Source: Calonectria ilicicola (Eukaryota; Ascomycota; Sordariomycetes; Hypocreales; Nectriaceae). Taken from it: a DNA stretch of 64,000 nucleotides. The stretch is from NCBI GenBank assembly GCA_020809705.1, contig CP085831.1, positions 3,038,001-3,102,000 of the forward strand. The letters run 5' to 3'. The notes under the pieces are model-generated. The model saw only the letters and a program-made list of their open reading frames with translations. It did no database searches and was not told the DNA's origin. A program made the position numbers and the translations under genes. Positions 50,547-61,708 of the stretch are shown in pieces (position 1 is the first letter of the stretch; each line of letters starts with the position of its first letter).

Positions 50547-52404
50547 ACGTACATGATAAGCGAGCGCCCCAAACAAGCAAGCACCCCACTTCTTACTATA
50601 CCCTATTTTCAAACCAGAATAAAAATACTATAAAGCATCCAATTAATTAATTCTAATTATTATTCTCTTCTTTAAAGATCTTAATAATTACTTAATATAT
50701 CCTTATATTATAATTAATCTTATTGTAAGTGCTATAATATTACTTCTTTAATTATATTAACCTCCTTTAACTACTACTTTATAATATTTCTATTTATATT
50801 TATATATTTATATCTATTTAAATAATTATTTCTCTTATATTAATTATTATTATTATCTTTTTATTTTATAATTAGGTTTTTTTGCTTTATAGTATTTATT
50901 AAGTATTTTATTTATTTATTTAAGATCTTATATTTTTAACTTTAATAATACTATCTTATATATAATCTTCTTTATTCTTTTAAAAAGTAATTATAATGCT
51001 TTAATAATAGACTCTAAAGAGGTATTTTAAAGCCTTCTAATTCATTCTATAAGGTATTTAGATTATAAGCTAGTCTTAATAATAATCCTTAAAGTCTTTA
51101 ATATTTAAATTATAGGTAGATTAATTACTTGATTGAATAATATTAGAGTCTATAGCCGCACATCAAGCTTCAATATAACATTTTCTAGATCTAGAGGATC
51201 AAGTCTAGCTCCTCTAAAACCTACCTTAATATTCTTTTCTATTATAGTAGCTTTATATATATTATAAAAGATTAAAAAGAAGTTAACCTTTAAAATATAG
51301 GTAATAAAGTATCTGATTAAATACTCTATTTCCTTCCTATATACTATTTTTAATAGTTTAAAGTATATAATATTAAGTAATTAAAGTAGATAAGATGAAT
51401 TAGGTAGTATATAAAGTATAATAATTTTATTGTCCTTATAATATTCCTTAAACTAGATTAAATAGTAACTTTTATAGCTATTAAGAATTAGAAGATAATA
51501 GTAATCAATTAATTAATTACTTATATAGTAATTAAAGTACTTTAACTATTTAAGATCTACTTTATTATTAATTTAGCTATTTTAGATAATTATAATAACC
51601 TAATTATCTAGAAGATTGCTTTCTTAATACTAATTAGCAAGATAATATTAGCCTATAATAATAAGAAATAGCAGGATAGCCTAGCCTCTTATATTAATAG
51701 CTTAAATTACTATTATCTATTCCTAATTTCTAGGCTAGATCAATTTTGGATTTGAATGCCTTTCTACATTTATTATAACCATTCCACTTATAATAATACC
51801 TATAATAAAACCAATTTTATTAAAATTATATATATTATCTAATTAAATATTATACTTCCTAATTATATTTAATATAAATTAAAATTAATTATTAATAATT
51901 TTTAAATCTTTATATTTAGCCCTCTTATAATTATATTTATAAAAAAATATATTTTAAACTCTAGGTAATACTTAATAAAATTTAAAGCCTAATACTTATT
52001 AATAAATAATATATTTTAATCAATAAATAATCAATTAATTATTTCTTTAATACTATAAAACTAAAAAGAAAATCCTTATAAATCTAGATCTAAGATAAAG
52101 TTAATAATAATCTCTTTTTCTAAATTAAATAGCTTTTATAAATTAAGAATAGTATTACTTTAAAATTAAATTCCCTTTTACTAATAATACAGCTACTAAT
52201 AACTTACTTTATAAACTACTTCTACTTTTTATAAACTTAATTTTAAATTCCTTTAAAAGATTTAAAAGAAAAGAAGAGTTTTAACTTTAATATTTAATTA
52301 GGATATTATTAATTATTAAGAAGTATTTAATTAAATGGTTTGTATTGTATATAAGGGATTTTTAGGGCGCTCGCTTGTCTGGGGCGCTCGCTTATCATGT
52401 ACAT
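50547..52404 (-). mobile_element. Fot1/pogo-type DNA transposon relic (1.86 kb)
   Basis: The ends are inverted repeats (ACGTACATGATAAGCGAGCG at 50547; the complement of the right end reads ATGTACATGATAAGCGAGCG), flanked by TA (50545-50546, 52405-52406). Size is typical of Fot1-like elements (about 1.9 kb). It contains a decayed transposase on the minus strand. The TIR core has GCGAGCGCCCCA in place of the GCGAGCGACGCA of the MITE at 27969-28393. Confidence 0.88.
51150..51450 (-). pseudogene. Decayed Fot1-type DDE transposase, C-terminal part
   Basis: The minus strand reads IIILYILPNSSYLL, then YRKEIEYLIRYFITYILKVNF and FYNIYKATIIEKNI, then GFRGARLDPLDLENVILKLD. This matches the C-terminal DDE region of Fot1-like transposases (pattern LP.HSSH.LQPLD, EIE.LIR, AF..A...KNI..GFRGAGL.P.DPE.V..KLD). 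Stops occur at positions expected to be Gln, as RIP would produce. A longer transposase frame upstream (toward 52300) is too degraded to follow. Confidence 0.85.
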
Positions 52405-55170
52405 TATTCTTTAATTAATTATTAATAATATCCTCCTTTATTTTCTTAAAATCCTAATCAAGCTATTAGAACTATATATAGAGATTGATAATAACTCTCT
52501 ACTATATCCTTCTTTAATTAGTCTTATACTTATACTATATTCCCTTTAATAGCAAACTATTATTATATATAACCTTTATATAATTAATATTAAAGATTTA
52601 AGATCTCTTATTTTAATTATCTATATTACTAGCTACTTTATACTCTAAAAGTATTTATATTTAGCTAATATATTAGTTAATATATAGATTATACTAATAT
52701 AATTATAAGTATTCTAAAATTAGATTATTTATTTTAATATTAATAATATTAAAGGAGATATTTTAATTCTTTTTATTAATAAAAACCTTAAAATAATTAA
52801 GCTTATAATTAATAATTTTATTATTATAATTAAATATAATACCTTTTAAATTTAATATAATATAAAGATTTACTTTATTTTTCTATAATAATTAAAATTA
52901 ATTTATAACTCTTAAATAAATATAGTTTATCTTAGCTCTACTATCTACTATAATAATATATTAATTCCCTTTAATCCTAACTTTTATTTTAAGTCTTTAT
53001 AACTTCTTATTATTTATAATATATAAAGACTTTATAGAAAGTTTCTTTTATAACTTTAAAAAATTATCTACCCTTAGAGAATTATAGGTTAGTGAGAAGG
53101 GGCTATAGTTCTATAAGATTAGGTTATCTCTTAATTTTTTTAAAGATTATTATTTTTATTACTTTAATATAAAAAATATAATTTATTTTTTAAATCTTTA
53201 TTAAAGATTTTATATTATTAAATTATTTTATTTTATAAGTAAATAAAATAATTTTTATTATTATATAAGTAAAAATTATTTAATTTAAAATAATAATTTT
53301 TAGATATTTAATTAAATTTATTCTTAATAATTATAATACCCTTTTTTTATTTTATAAATTAATAATATAAATAATAATTATAATATAAAATACTATAAAT
53401 AAAAGTATTATCCTTTATTAAGAAATAGTTATTAATTACTTTATTAATTTTATAATAAAAATAAAAATAATAAAAATAGTAAAATTATAAGATATCTTAG
53501 TAATTAAAGTAATTAAATTAAAAATTAAAATAGTCACTAAATGCTTCTATACTAGGCTTTATAAAAACTTCTTCCTTTCTAACTTATAATATTTAAAGTA
53601 TTAAAACCTTTATCTTTTAGGGAATATTAGGTCTTGTATTTGGTTATTATTAGTAAACCAGCTTATAGATAGTCCTTACTAAGTTAATAGACTTCCTTAT
53701 AAAGGCTGATCTAGCTTAAATATGCCTATATTCTTCCTAATCTAATAATCATTGCTTCTTTTATCTTAAAGGTTCTCTAATTCTATTATAAAACTAAGTG
53801 ATTATAATAAAAGTCTTTCTTTTTATAGGTTGGTCCTTGCCTTTTAGTATAGGGGTTTAACTAATAATCTATTTAATAGTTTAGATAATAGTTTAAGATT
53901 TCTTATTAGTCTAAGTTATATTGACTTATCTTTGCTCTTTTAGTATAGGTCTGAACTTTTAGTTAGTATTTTATTCTTGGTAATAATAGTAGATATAATC
54001 TTTTTTATTATAATTTTAATAAATAATATTTAAAAAGTTCTTTCTTTACTAGATATTCTCTAATTTTATAGGTTCTAAAATGATTCTATAGGATATAAGG
54101 GGGTTCTATTATTAGCTAGTATTAATAAACTAATTAATCTTTTTTTTAATTTCTTCTATATATACCTTTAATATAGATAGGTATTATACTAAATAACTAA
54201 TATAATATAATTATTAAAGTAGATTGGTAGGTTAAGCTTTTTATATATTTTATTTTATATATTCTTTTTTAAATTATAATAGAATTTATTAATTAATATT
54301 TTATTATTTTAATTAAACTTTATAATATAATATTAAAAATTAAAAAGATAGAAGCTATAAGAATTAGTTTAAATAAAAATTTAAATCTTAAAAATAATAT
54401 CTTATTTCTTATTATACTTCCTATATAAGCTAATAATCTTTTTTTTAAAGTAATTAAAGTTAATAAATAACTTCTAGATCTTTTTATTTTAAAACTTTAA
54501 GGGATTATAAATGAAGTTATTTAAATATAATTCTATATTATATAGTACCTTATTTTCTATTTATTTAATTGCATACTAGACCTTAAGGTCTTTTTATATA
54601 AGATATTATAAGAAGTATTAAAAGTAAGATCTTAATAATATAATCTACTATTATAAGGTTATAGCTAAACTATTCCACTTAAAGGGCTTTAGGGGCTTGA
54701 TTATCTTACCTAGGTCCTTATGGTAGCTTATAAATGCTAATATAGCTTTAGGTATAGTAATTACCGGTTATATAGTAGGTTTATTTATTAATAGATTTAA
54801 TCTTATTATAGTAATAGGCTATAGATTATTTACTTAAATATTTTATATATTAAAAGAATTTTAAAATATTTTTTCTATATATATAAAATATTAATTATTT
54901 TCTTTAATATAAAGTTAAAAATTAATATTAAATTATTATATTTTATTATAAAACTTTTTATTTTTTTCTTAAAATATTTTAAATTATTTATTATTTTTAT
55001 TATCTTTAAACTTTATTTTTTTTATACTTTTATTATTAATAAAAGTTTTAAAGATAATAATCTTCTTTCCTTTAAAATAAAAAGTTCTTAAAAATATAAA
55101 TTAAATTAATATTATAATAATATTATTTAAAATTAATATAAATAATCCTTTTAAATAAAAGCTCTTAATA

Positions 55171-55541
55171 TATAATAATTTATATTAATAAAAAAAATTA
55201 AATATATTAATTAAATAATAAAGGAAGATTATTACATCTAATAATAAATCAATTAATTAAATAAATTAATTAAAGGTAATTAAATTATATTAAAAGCTAA
55301 ATTATACTCTAAATAGCAGTAACTCCTAGAAATCTAATATATAGTTTAATTTAAGGCTTTATAGGGCTATTTAAATAGAGCTACCTTAAAGAGCAATATT
55401 TTTCTAGGAGCGCGGCGCTCCTTGCGGAGCAGCGCTCCTTAAGTCTATTGGCGTACACGAGCACAGCTTGTCAGAAGTAAAAGCGGGTCTTCCGGCCTTC
55501 TGCCGGCGGCTTCACTGGTTGGGTTGGCCTAGGTTATAATA
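55171..55541 (-). repeat. 5' LTR of the Gypsy element in block 2
   Basis: It starts TATAATAATT (mutated TGTAACGGTT) and becomes intact from about 55400. It contains the short palindrome GGAGCGCGGCGCTCC (55407-55421) and a second hairpin GGAGCAGCGCTCC (55426-55438), both erased in the partner LTR. Confidence 0.9.
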
Positions 55542-55546
55542 TTCCA

Positions 55547-56055
55547 AAATGATAATAATAATAATATTAAATTAGAAGGGTTTAATAATCTTAATAATAA
55601 CACTAGCAGTAAGGTTATTATACCCCAAACACCACTAAGGATAATCTTATTATTACCTTTAATATTATTTTTAAGATTATTAAGTAAAGGTAATAATAAT
55701 TTAATAATACTACTACTATTAATCTTTTTATAAAAAAGAAGTATTTATTAAAATATTATAAATAATCTTATTAATTTTTAAAATAAATAAATAACTTAAA
55801 TAATAATAAATTAAATTATAATTAATAAAATTATTATTATAACTTAAAAAAGGCTTTTAATTAAATATATCAATTAAGCCTAAAAATATAATTTTTATTA
55901 TTTTTATTAATATATTTATTTCTAGTTATTTTATAACTTTTAAATTTATCTATTTATAACTTTATATCTTTAATAATAATTATATTACAAAGTCCAAATC
56001 TTTAATATTAAAAAATCATTAATTTTATAACTAAAATCAAGGTCCTATAAGTAAT
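55547..56055 (+). pseudogene. Pogo-like element, remainder after the Gypsy insertion
   Basis: After removing 45965-55541 plus one TTCCA copy, the frame that ends at 45964 continues here without a shift (RLFQNDNNNNIKLEGF and on to a SKVIIPQTPLRI stretch), reaching its first stop near 55730. The remainder is AT-rich non-coding sequence up to the right TIR. Confidence 0.6.
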
Positions 56056-56141
56056 ACAGGTTTTCCCGGCTGACACAGGTTTTCCGGGCCTACCTCGGGA
56101 CGAGGTGTGAAGGCGTGCGTGCCCCACCTTACGCCTACGGG
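56056..56141 (-). repeat. Right terminal inverted repeat of pogo-like element
   Basis: Mirror of 43718-43803. Similarity stops abruptly inside it, where AT-rich sequence starts. Confidence 0.95.
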
Positions 56142-56143
56142 TA

Positions 56144-56457
56144 GCGTTGTTCTTCGCTATACCAAAAAAAGAGAGTTACCGATTAACAGTTCTTAGCTTG
56201 TCATGATATCTCCGCAGGCGAGTCCGCTCAAATTGCGGAGTTTGTGCCAATCAAATGTGCGCAGACTAAGCAGAAAGAATTCCGCTCTACGGTGGACTTT
56301 GAATTGCAAGCATAGTTCATCTGTGAATATCACACTATATAATGTGAGCATATGGGTTGTCATTTTTGGCTCATCAACCATTTATTTCCTGACAACTGCG
56401 CATTGCTTTGTTGGCCTTCTTTTTATTTCCCAGAGTGTACTTTAACAAGTCGCCAAT
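56144..56457. promoter_or_regulatory. Intergenic region upstream of the broken dehydrogenase
   Basis: GC-normal sequence immediately outside the large DNA transposon. It holds the region where the dehydrogenase promoter would lie. The open frames here on both strands resemble nothing I recognise. Confidence 0.45.
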
Positions 56458-57603
56458 ATGTCAACCTCTGAAATTCAACGCGCCATAGTCCTAGAAGATT
56501 TTGGAAAGCCATTGTCTATCAAGGATGACTGGCCAATTCCTGAGGCAATCCCGGGTAGCGTTGTCGTCAAAGTCCTTGCGGCACCTTTGCCACGGTACAT
56601 TAGAACTCTTTACGAGGGAACAATTCCAGCACCCTTAATGGAACCGCCGTTTGTGCCTAATCCAAAGGCATTAGGGCGTGTATACAAGCTCGGTACCGGC
56701 TCTGTTGCTCTGAAGGAAGGAGATCTAGTGTATGTTGAGACGGTCTTGTTTGGTCGCGATGACCCAAACACATTTCTCGTGCTTGGTCATGCCAAAGGAA
56801 TTCCAGGGCCAAGAACCGATCGGTTGGCCCAGGGTGACTATCGCGATGGTTCGTTTCAGGAATACCAACGAGTTCCATTGGAAAATGTATTCCCCATCAA
56901 CGAAACCCGCACCAAAGAGCACGGTATCAGTCTTGACAATCTCGTCTCCATCGCGACCTTGTCCACAGCAGCTGGAGCCATTTTTGAGGCAGCGAAACTC
57001 AAGGTTTCTGATACCATCGTCATTGGGCCCTCTGGTGGCTCATTTGGTGGGAGTGCTGTCGAATGAGCTCTTGCTGTAGGTGCCAATATCGTGGCACTGG
57101 GACGTCATGCAGAGCAACTGGCGGGTTTGCAACGCAAGCTGAACAATCCCCCCCGTCTGAAGACGGTTCTTATGACTGGAGATGCTGATAAAGACACCGC
57201 TGCTATTCTTGCTGCCACGCCAGATGGCGCAGGTGCTGATTTTTACAATGACTGGTCCCCTGGCGGCGTAACCGGGGCGCCGTTCCTTCCAGCTGGAGAG
57301 CGAGCAGTCAAAAGGGGAGGTTGTATTGTACTCAGTGGTGGAGCGTTTGGAAATGTGGATGTTCCGTACATCTCAGTTGTTTTTAGGAAGTTGAGGGTTG
57401 TAGGTTCGTGGATGTGCAACCGTCAGTCAATGGAGCGAATTATTCGCATGGTCGAAGATGGTCATCTCGATCTTGGGCCTAACAGCGGCATAGAAGTCAA
57501 GAAATTTCCCCTTGACAAGGTTTATGAGGCTGTGGAGCATGCTGAAGCAACAACCAGTTGGAGAGACCATACCGTTGTTGTGCCAAACTCCGCCGGCAGT
57601 TAG
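56458..57603 (+). pseudogene. Medium-chain dehydrogenase/reductase with one in-frame TGA
   Basis: Alcohol dehydrogenase/quinone-reductase-like protein (MDR superfamily; GroES-like N-terminal domain plus Rossmann domain). The frame is open for 202 codons, has TGA at 57064-57066 (codon 203), then is open in the same frame to a normal stop at 57601-57603, about 380 codons in all. The stop falls just after the cofactor-binding motif GPSGGSFGGSAVE, inside the helix that normally continues ALA.GA. Sequence similarity to the family persists afterward (GANIVALGRH, GGCIVLSGG, KFPLDKVYEAVEHAE). No cysteine/histidine set for structural zinc is evident. A 33-nt intron spanning the stop is conceivable but would delete conserved residues. 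So it is a recent pseudogene, a sequencing error, or possibly stop-codon readthrough. Reaction and substrate unknown. Confidence 0.8.
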
Positions 57604-58985
57604 CTAACAACCGCAAAGTTGAGTTGCAAATTTGCTAAGTAGTATTTACCATGATTAACCACAAATATATTCAAGTCTGACACGAGTATCTTTATGATGG
57701 CTGTTGTATAACCCTAATTATAAACGTGGATAAGCAGCCCTCTTCTGAGGGTTTGTGGGCCACCGTGCCAATTCTCCGGGACTCTTGCCGTTTTTTCGCT
57801 CTCGAACTCACGGCTGTCAGAGTCTAAGAGGTTGAGAGACAAGCCAAGTGGCACGGGCAAATACGACATTGCTATGAGAATGGATGATTGGCAGATGGTG
57901 TTTCAATTAAACAAGTGTGGGATTTCAGCAACGTTTTGGAGATACAAATTGTAACAACTGAAGGAACTGGAAGGATAGTGAGAAATTTAAGCATGGGTGC
58001 ATTCGTATTCATAGCTACGGCTGAAATAGTACAAGTTACTTCAAGGTTCAGCTCGTCGCTGCTTTGTTGATTCTTCCAATCACAAAAATGTGCAACATGC
58101 TTATACCTATGCCTACACCTCTGCTGTAACACGACCCTTCAGCCTACATGTGCACGCAGGAATACTCTTTTTGTAATACAACTCACTACGCAAATTTACT
58201 CACCTAGTCAGTTTTTTACTTTTTTCCCCTTCAAACCTGAGACTCCTCTTCTGACTTTAAGGTTCCGCGAGGATAAGAGGTCAGAAGGCATACATTTGAC
58301 CCTAACCCTTAACATACCTATGAAGCATGCTCCAGAATGCTTGTTTGCGCACAATGACAAAGGCCATGTTACAACAAGGATATGAGAAATATCCAAACTT
58401 TATTTTGAAGCGCACGACGATAGTTGTGATTTGCAAGAGATTTTAAAATTACTGAATAGGATCTTGGTGCACGAGCAACAGTTAAGAGCGTGCATAGAGC
58501 AACAGGAAAGGTCAGATGAAGTTGAAGAAGCGCTATATATATACTAAGAAGAGTTTGGTATAATATTGTTAAAAGTATATTTGGTAAGTAGATTAAAAAT
58601 ACCAAATCAAATATAGTTTCACCGATGCTAAAATAGTCCCATCAGAACACATCGCGAAACACGAGGTTAATCCAACACCAGGTACGCCAATCGTTAATGT
58701 AAGCATGGCTAGATGTGTGGCTAGGCTTGCAATACGCTTAAGATAAATATGCATTTACAACACAAAGGGTTCATGGCCATATTCCATGTGTGTGTTGGCA
58801 ACGATTAGACCACAGTGGACTTACCCGGCTGTATCGTTTCTTGGTTTTTAGGATGCAAGTAATGAATCTAGGTGGTTTATTTCAACCATCCCACTTCTGT
58901 CATAATTTCCTCCAGTCCTCCACGTCCGCCATCCATAACCAACCACCTTTTACGGCGTATGATTCCCACAAGTAGCTCCAATACT
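57604..58985. other. Intergenic region without a recognised gene
   Basis: About 1.4 kb. Small open frames on both strands lack coding character. A single telomere-like word, CCCTAACCC (58303-58311), is not part of an array. Short AT-alternating stretch near 58530-58600. Confidence 0.5.
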
Positions 58986-59773
58986 TCAAGGTTCGACGTA
59001 CATTTCACGGGGAGTTTGAGGCTGTCTTCTAAACTCGGTGTCTGCGGAGCCCGATTGCTGCGGTGAAAAGAATGAGGACCTTCTACCGTATTCATCTGAA
59101 TTATAATAGTCGTTTGGCCATGCTGGCTCACTTCGTTGGGATTCGGTTTGCTGGTATGTGTTTGGTCCACTTGTTTCCTTTTGCGACTTCTTCCACGCTC
59201 GGAAACCCTGTAGGCTTCGGAAGTGTTTCCAAACAAAGTAAATTATAATACCAAGGACCACCTCGACCGCGAGTGTGGCACCAATTGAAATACCAGCAAC
59301 AGTGCTAGATGACATGTGTGTGTTTTTCGGTGCGCTGACATTGAAATATGCGGAATTTGTACTGTCCACAGTCGCATCGTCATCGGTATACGCGTCGAGG
59401 TTAAACCAAAAGACGTATTCTTCGCCGGCTGGGATATCTTCGGTATAGTTTTCGAGGCTCACTGCCCATTCCCAACTCGTAGATGTTGTGTTGCCTGCGC
59501 TTTGTTAGTCCAACCATAGTTTTTACAATCCTCATGTTCAAGCTACTTACTTAGAAGTTGTAGCGAGAGTTCGATAGGATACTCGAGCAATAGATAGAGG
59601 TCGAATCTCGAGTAATTTGACTCCCATTTGACTAGCACCTTCTGCCCAACCTTGTATTGCGGGTTCTGGTCGTATGCAAAGTTGTCTGGTTGCGGGCCGG
59701 GCTGGATGATGGTGATCTTTCCTTGCACGGTGGCAAATAGTGCCGCGAAAAGGATTAGAATGGAGGAGTACAT
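58986..59773 (-). CDS. Small signal-peptide protein with one membrane span
   Basis: Two exons on the minus strand, 59773-59551 and 59494-58986, separated by a 56-nt intron (GTAAGT donor, CTAAC branch-like site, CAG acceptor); 243 residues. The product is probably a type I plasma-membrane or cell-wall-facing protein: signal peptide 1-19 (MYSSILILFAALFATVQG), extracellular region with an Asn-Tyr-Ser sequon and an Asn-Thr-Thr sequon (about 20-135), membrane span at about 140-162 (VAGISIGATLAVEVVLGIII), then a basic WKHF...KK stop-transfer and a polar cytoplasmic tail rich in Ser, Gln and Tyr. The ectodomain motif SWEWAV...YVFWFNL resembles many fungal membrane proteins with this layout, but I cannot name a family. 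A start further upstream at 59863 would bury the signal peptide, so 59773 is preferred. Confidence 0.72.
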
Positions 59774-61708
59774 TTTGACGATTCGCCTTCGTGAGGCTTC
59801 AAGCAGGATGTTCCAACAAGCCAACCGACTCGTTCGGACATTTTCTCTTGGGCTGGGGGGCAATCGTTATGTAAGGGTGCTAGTGTCACAGGGGCTGAAT
59901 AGATAGCATGCTGCATTGGCCACTGGAGAGGTCTCGGTCCAGGCTAAAACCGCCACAACCTGCATCTTCCACTAATGGAGATGACACACTCCACATGGCG
60001 GTTGGGACAGTCCCTAACATTTCAGAGCCAACAGACAACAGGAAAACGAGGTCTACCCACGGCACGAAAGCGTGTCTTGATGGTGAGGATGATGGGGAAT
60101 TTGATGCGCCAGTGTATGGCATATCCAACCAGGCGTGACCGCCAACAGGCAACTTAAGCGGCTGCTTTCAATCAGCGGGGTCATCAGCCCAGTGTTGGCG
60201 TTTTGAATCTCCTCTAAGGCATTTATCTATTAAAAACACCCGGCTCTCTGGATCACACGCGGCACAGTGAAGCATAGGGCTGAGCAGGATTGCTTGGCCT
60301 GCCAAACGAAGCCTTGGCATGTCAAGAATCCCGGGATGTGGAGACGACTCGGAATCCGGGGCATCGCCAAGCACAAGATTTCTGCGCTCTGACAATAATT
60401 CACATGACTCCTCTGTTCCGGACCATAATCTAACAAGAGGCTCAAGCTGTACCCTGTTGAGTGCTTCGACTTGACTGACCTCGACATCAAGCAGCCCAAA
60501 ATAGCACCTCACTTTTGTTTTCAGAACGCTCGTAAATTAAGTTGATCGCTGCAACACCAATACGCGTAGAGTCCAGGCGCAGAGACTAAGACGTCTTTTC
60601 CGGGAATAGTTGGTTTGCCCAGCCGTGGGGCACACGGGCTGCGGATAGATGTTGCCGTGTTGCTCAGGGTCTTTTCTACCACCGATGTCATCGCACTCCC
60701 TGCATAGTTGAAAAAACGTCTCCGGGAGCCGAGTGGTGTTACACTGCTCCGTGCCAAGATTTTCATTAGGGACATTGAATTATGCCTCCTAACTCCGATT
60801 TGTTCTGTGCGAGCATTGAGACACTCATCAGTCAGTCATCACCAAAGTCCCTTTTTGAAGATCGTGTCCCGCACCAACGGACCAATCCGCTAGATCTACA
60901 GATATACCGCCCGCCACGTTTGCGCCACGACTGCCCACCGCACCCAGCTGAAGCAGGGATCAGCAACTAGTGGATTCATCAAACACTCGGACAAAGGCCA
61001 GCACGGGTAGCAGCACGGTTGAACTGGTTTTAACAACCCAATTCCCTCCAATGACGGATATTTTTAATTTTGACTTGTTTTAGCAAAGGTACAGCCTGAT
61101 AATCTTGTAGTAGTTGGCGGCTAATATCTAGCGTCATGTCCGAGCTACACTACCAAAATGAGTGGGGACGTGTCTGCCTTGTCAGCCATGGTGGCGCTTT
61201 TCCGCGTCGAGGAATCATTCCGCCCACAGGGAGGCCACATACGAATCAACATTACTGGCATGATAGAATTAAGAACCTCTTCGCATTCATACAGCACAGG
61301 TTAACTGATAAGAACCCGTGTGAATTGCAAATTTCCTGACTACTATCAAGAGCCTGATTAACTGATCACTGGCAGGGATAATTCGGTCAGGTCTCTATGC
61401 AGCTCCTTGTCACTCGCGTAAGGCTTCCATGACAATGATGGGCGCATGCAAGAATTGCTTAAACCTAGGGCGATTTTACTGGATCATGTTCCACACAAAT
61501 ATGATCGGCAGCACACATAATACATTATGATTAAGCGAGTACATGTTGCAAACTGCCGTGCCTTTGCAAATGGATAGGGCTGGTCGATACTTTGTCCTCC
61601 ATCAGAGCAGTGCACCCTCTTTGGGGATTCAATACTGCGCGATTTACTCAACTAACCGTAAATATTTGAATAAATAGCTTCTGATTTGATGTATATTGAG
61701 CTTGGAAA
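59774..61708. other. GC-normal region with unassigned open frames
   Basis: About 1.9 kb. Several ORFs of 60-115 codons occur on both strands (for example minus 60168-60512 and 60521-60775, plus 61136-61339) and overlap one another. I recognise no conserved domain and no convincing intron chain linking them. It may hold a decayed gene or a fast-evolving one; nothing is called. Confidence 0.4.

Larger units (their letters stand above)
45965..55541 (-). mobile_element. Gypsy LTR retrotransposon inserted in the pogo-like transposase gene
   Basis: LTRs at 45965-46335 and 55171-55541, both 371 bp, with target duplication TTCCA at 45960-45964 and 55542-55546. Its own length is about 7.2 kb; a solo LTR (46978-47499) and a Fot1/pogo element (50547-52404) are nested in it. 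The minus-strand reading near 49800-49960 gives decayed Gypsy RT (FFKNKEEYK, ILKAL, then KEVEFLEYII). The left LTR keeps its outer 170 bp unmutated, the right LTR its outer 140 bp. Confidence 0.93.
43718..56141 (+). mobile_element. Pogo-like DNA transposon with 86-bp TIRs, inflated by nested elements
   Basis: The termini are perfect 86-bp inverted repeats (43718-43803 and 56056-56141) starting CCCGTAGGCGTAAGG, each flanked outside by TA (43716-43717, 56142-56143), the target duplication of Tc1/mariner/pogo elements. Its own length is about 2.8 kb; the Gypsy element 45965-55541 with its TTCCA duplication was inserted later. The interior is heavily AT-shifted, but a decayed DDE transposase C-terminal half is readable on the plus strand. 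The TIRs escaped mutation. Confidence 0.88.

Noticed and set aside
56193..56445. Overlapping 62- and 80-codon ORFs on both strands
   Set aside because: No conserved features; they sit in the likely promoter of the dehydrogenase.
57064..57072. Programmed stop readthrough
   Set aside because: The base context after TGA is GCT, not the CTA context known to promote readthrough in fungi.
57048..57085. Possible tiny intron removing the TGA in the dehydrogenase
   Set aside because: Only about 33 nt, and it would delete conserved residues of the Rossmann helix; kept as an alternative but not preferred.
58303..58311. Telomere-like CCCTAACCC
   Set aside because: A single copy, not an array.
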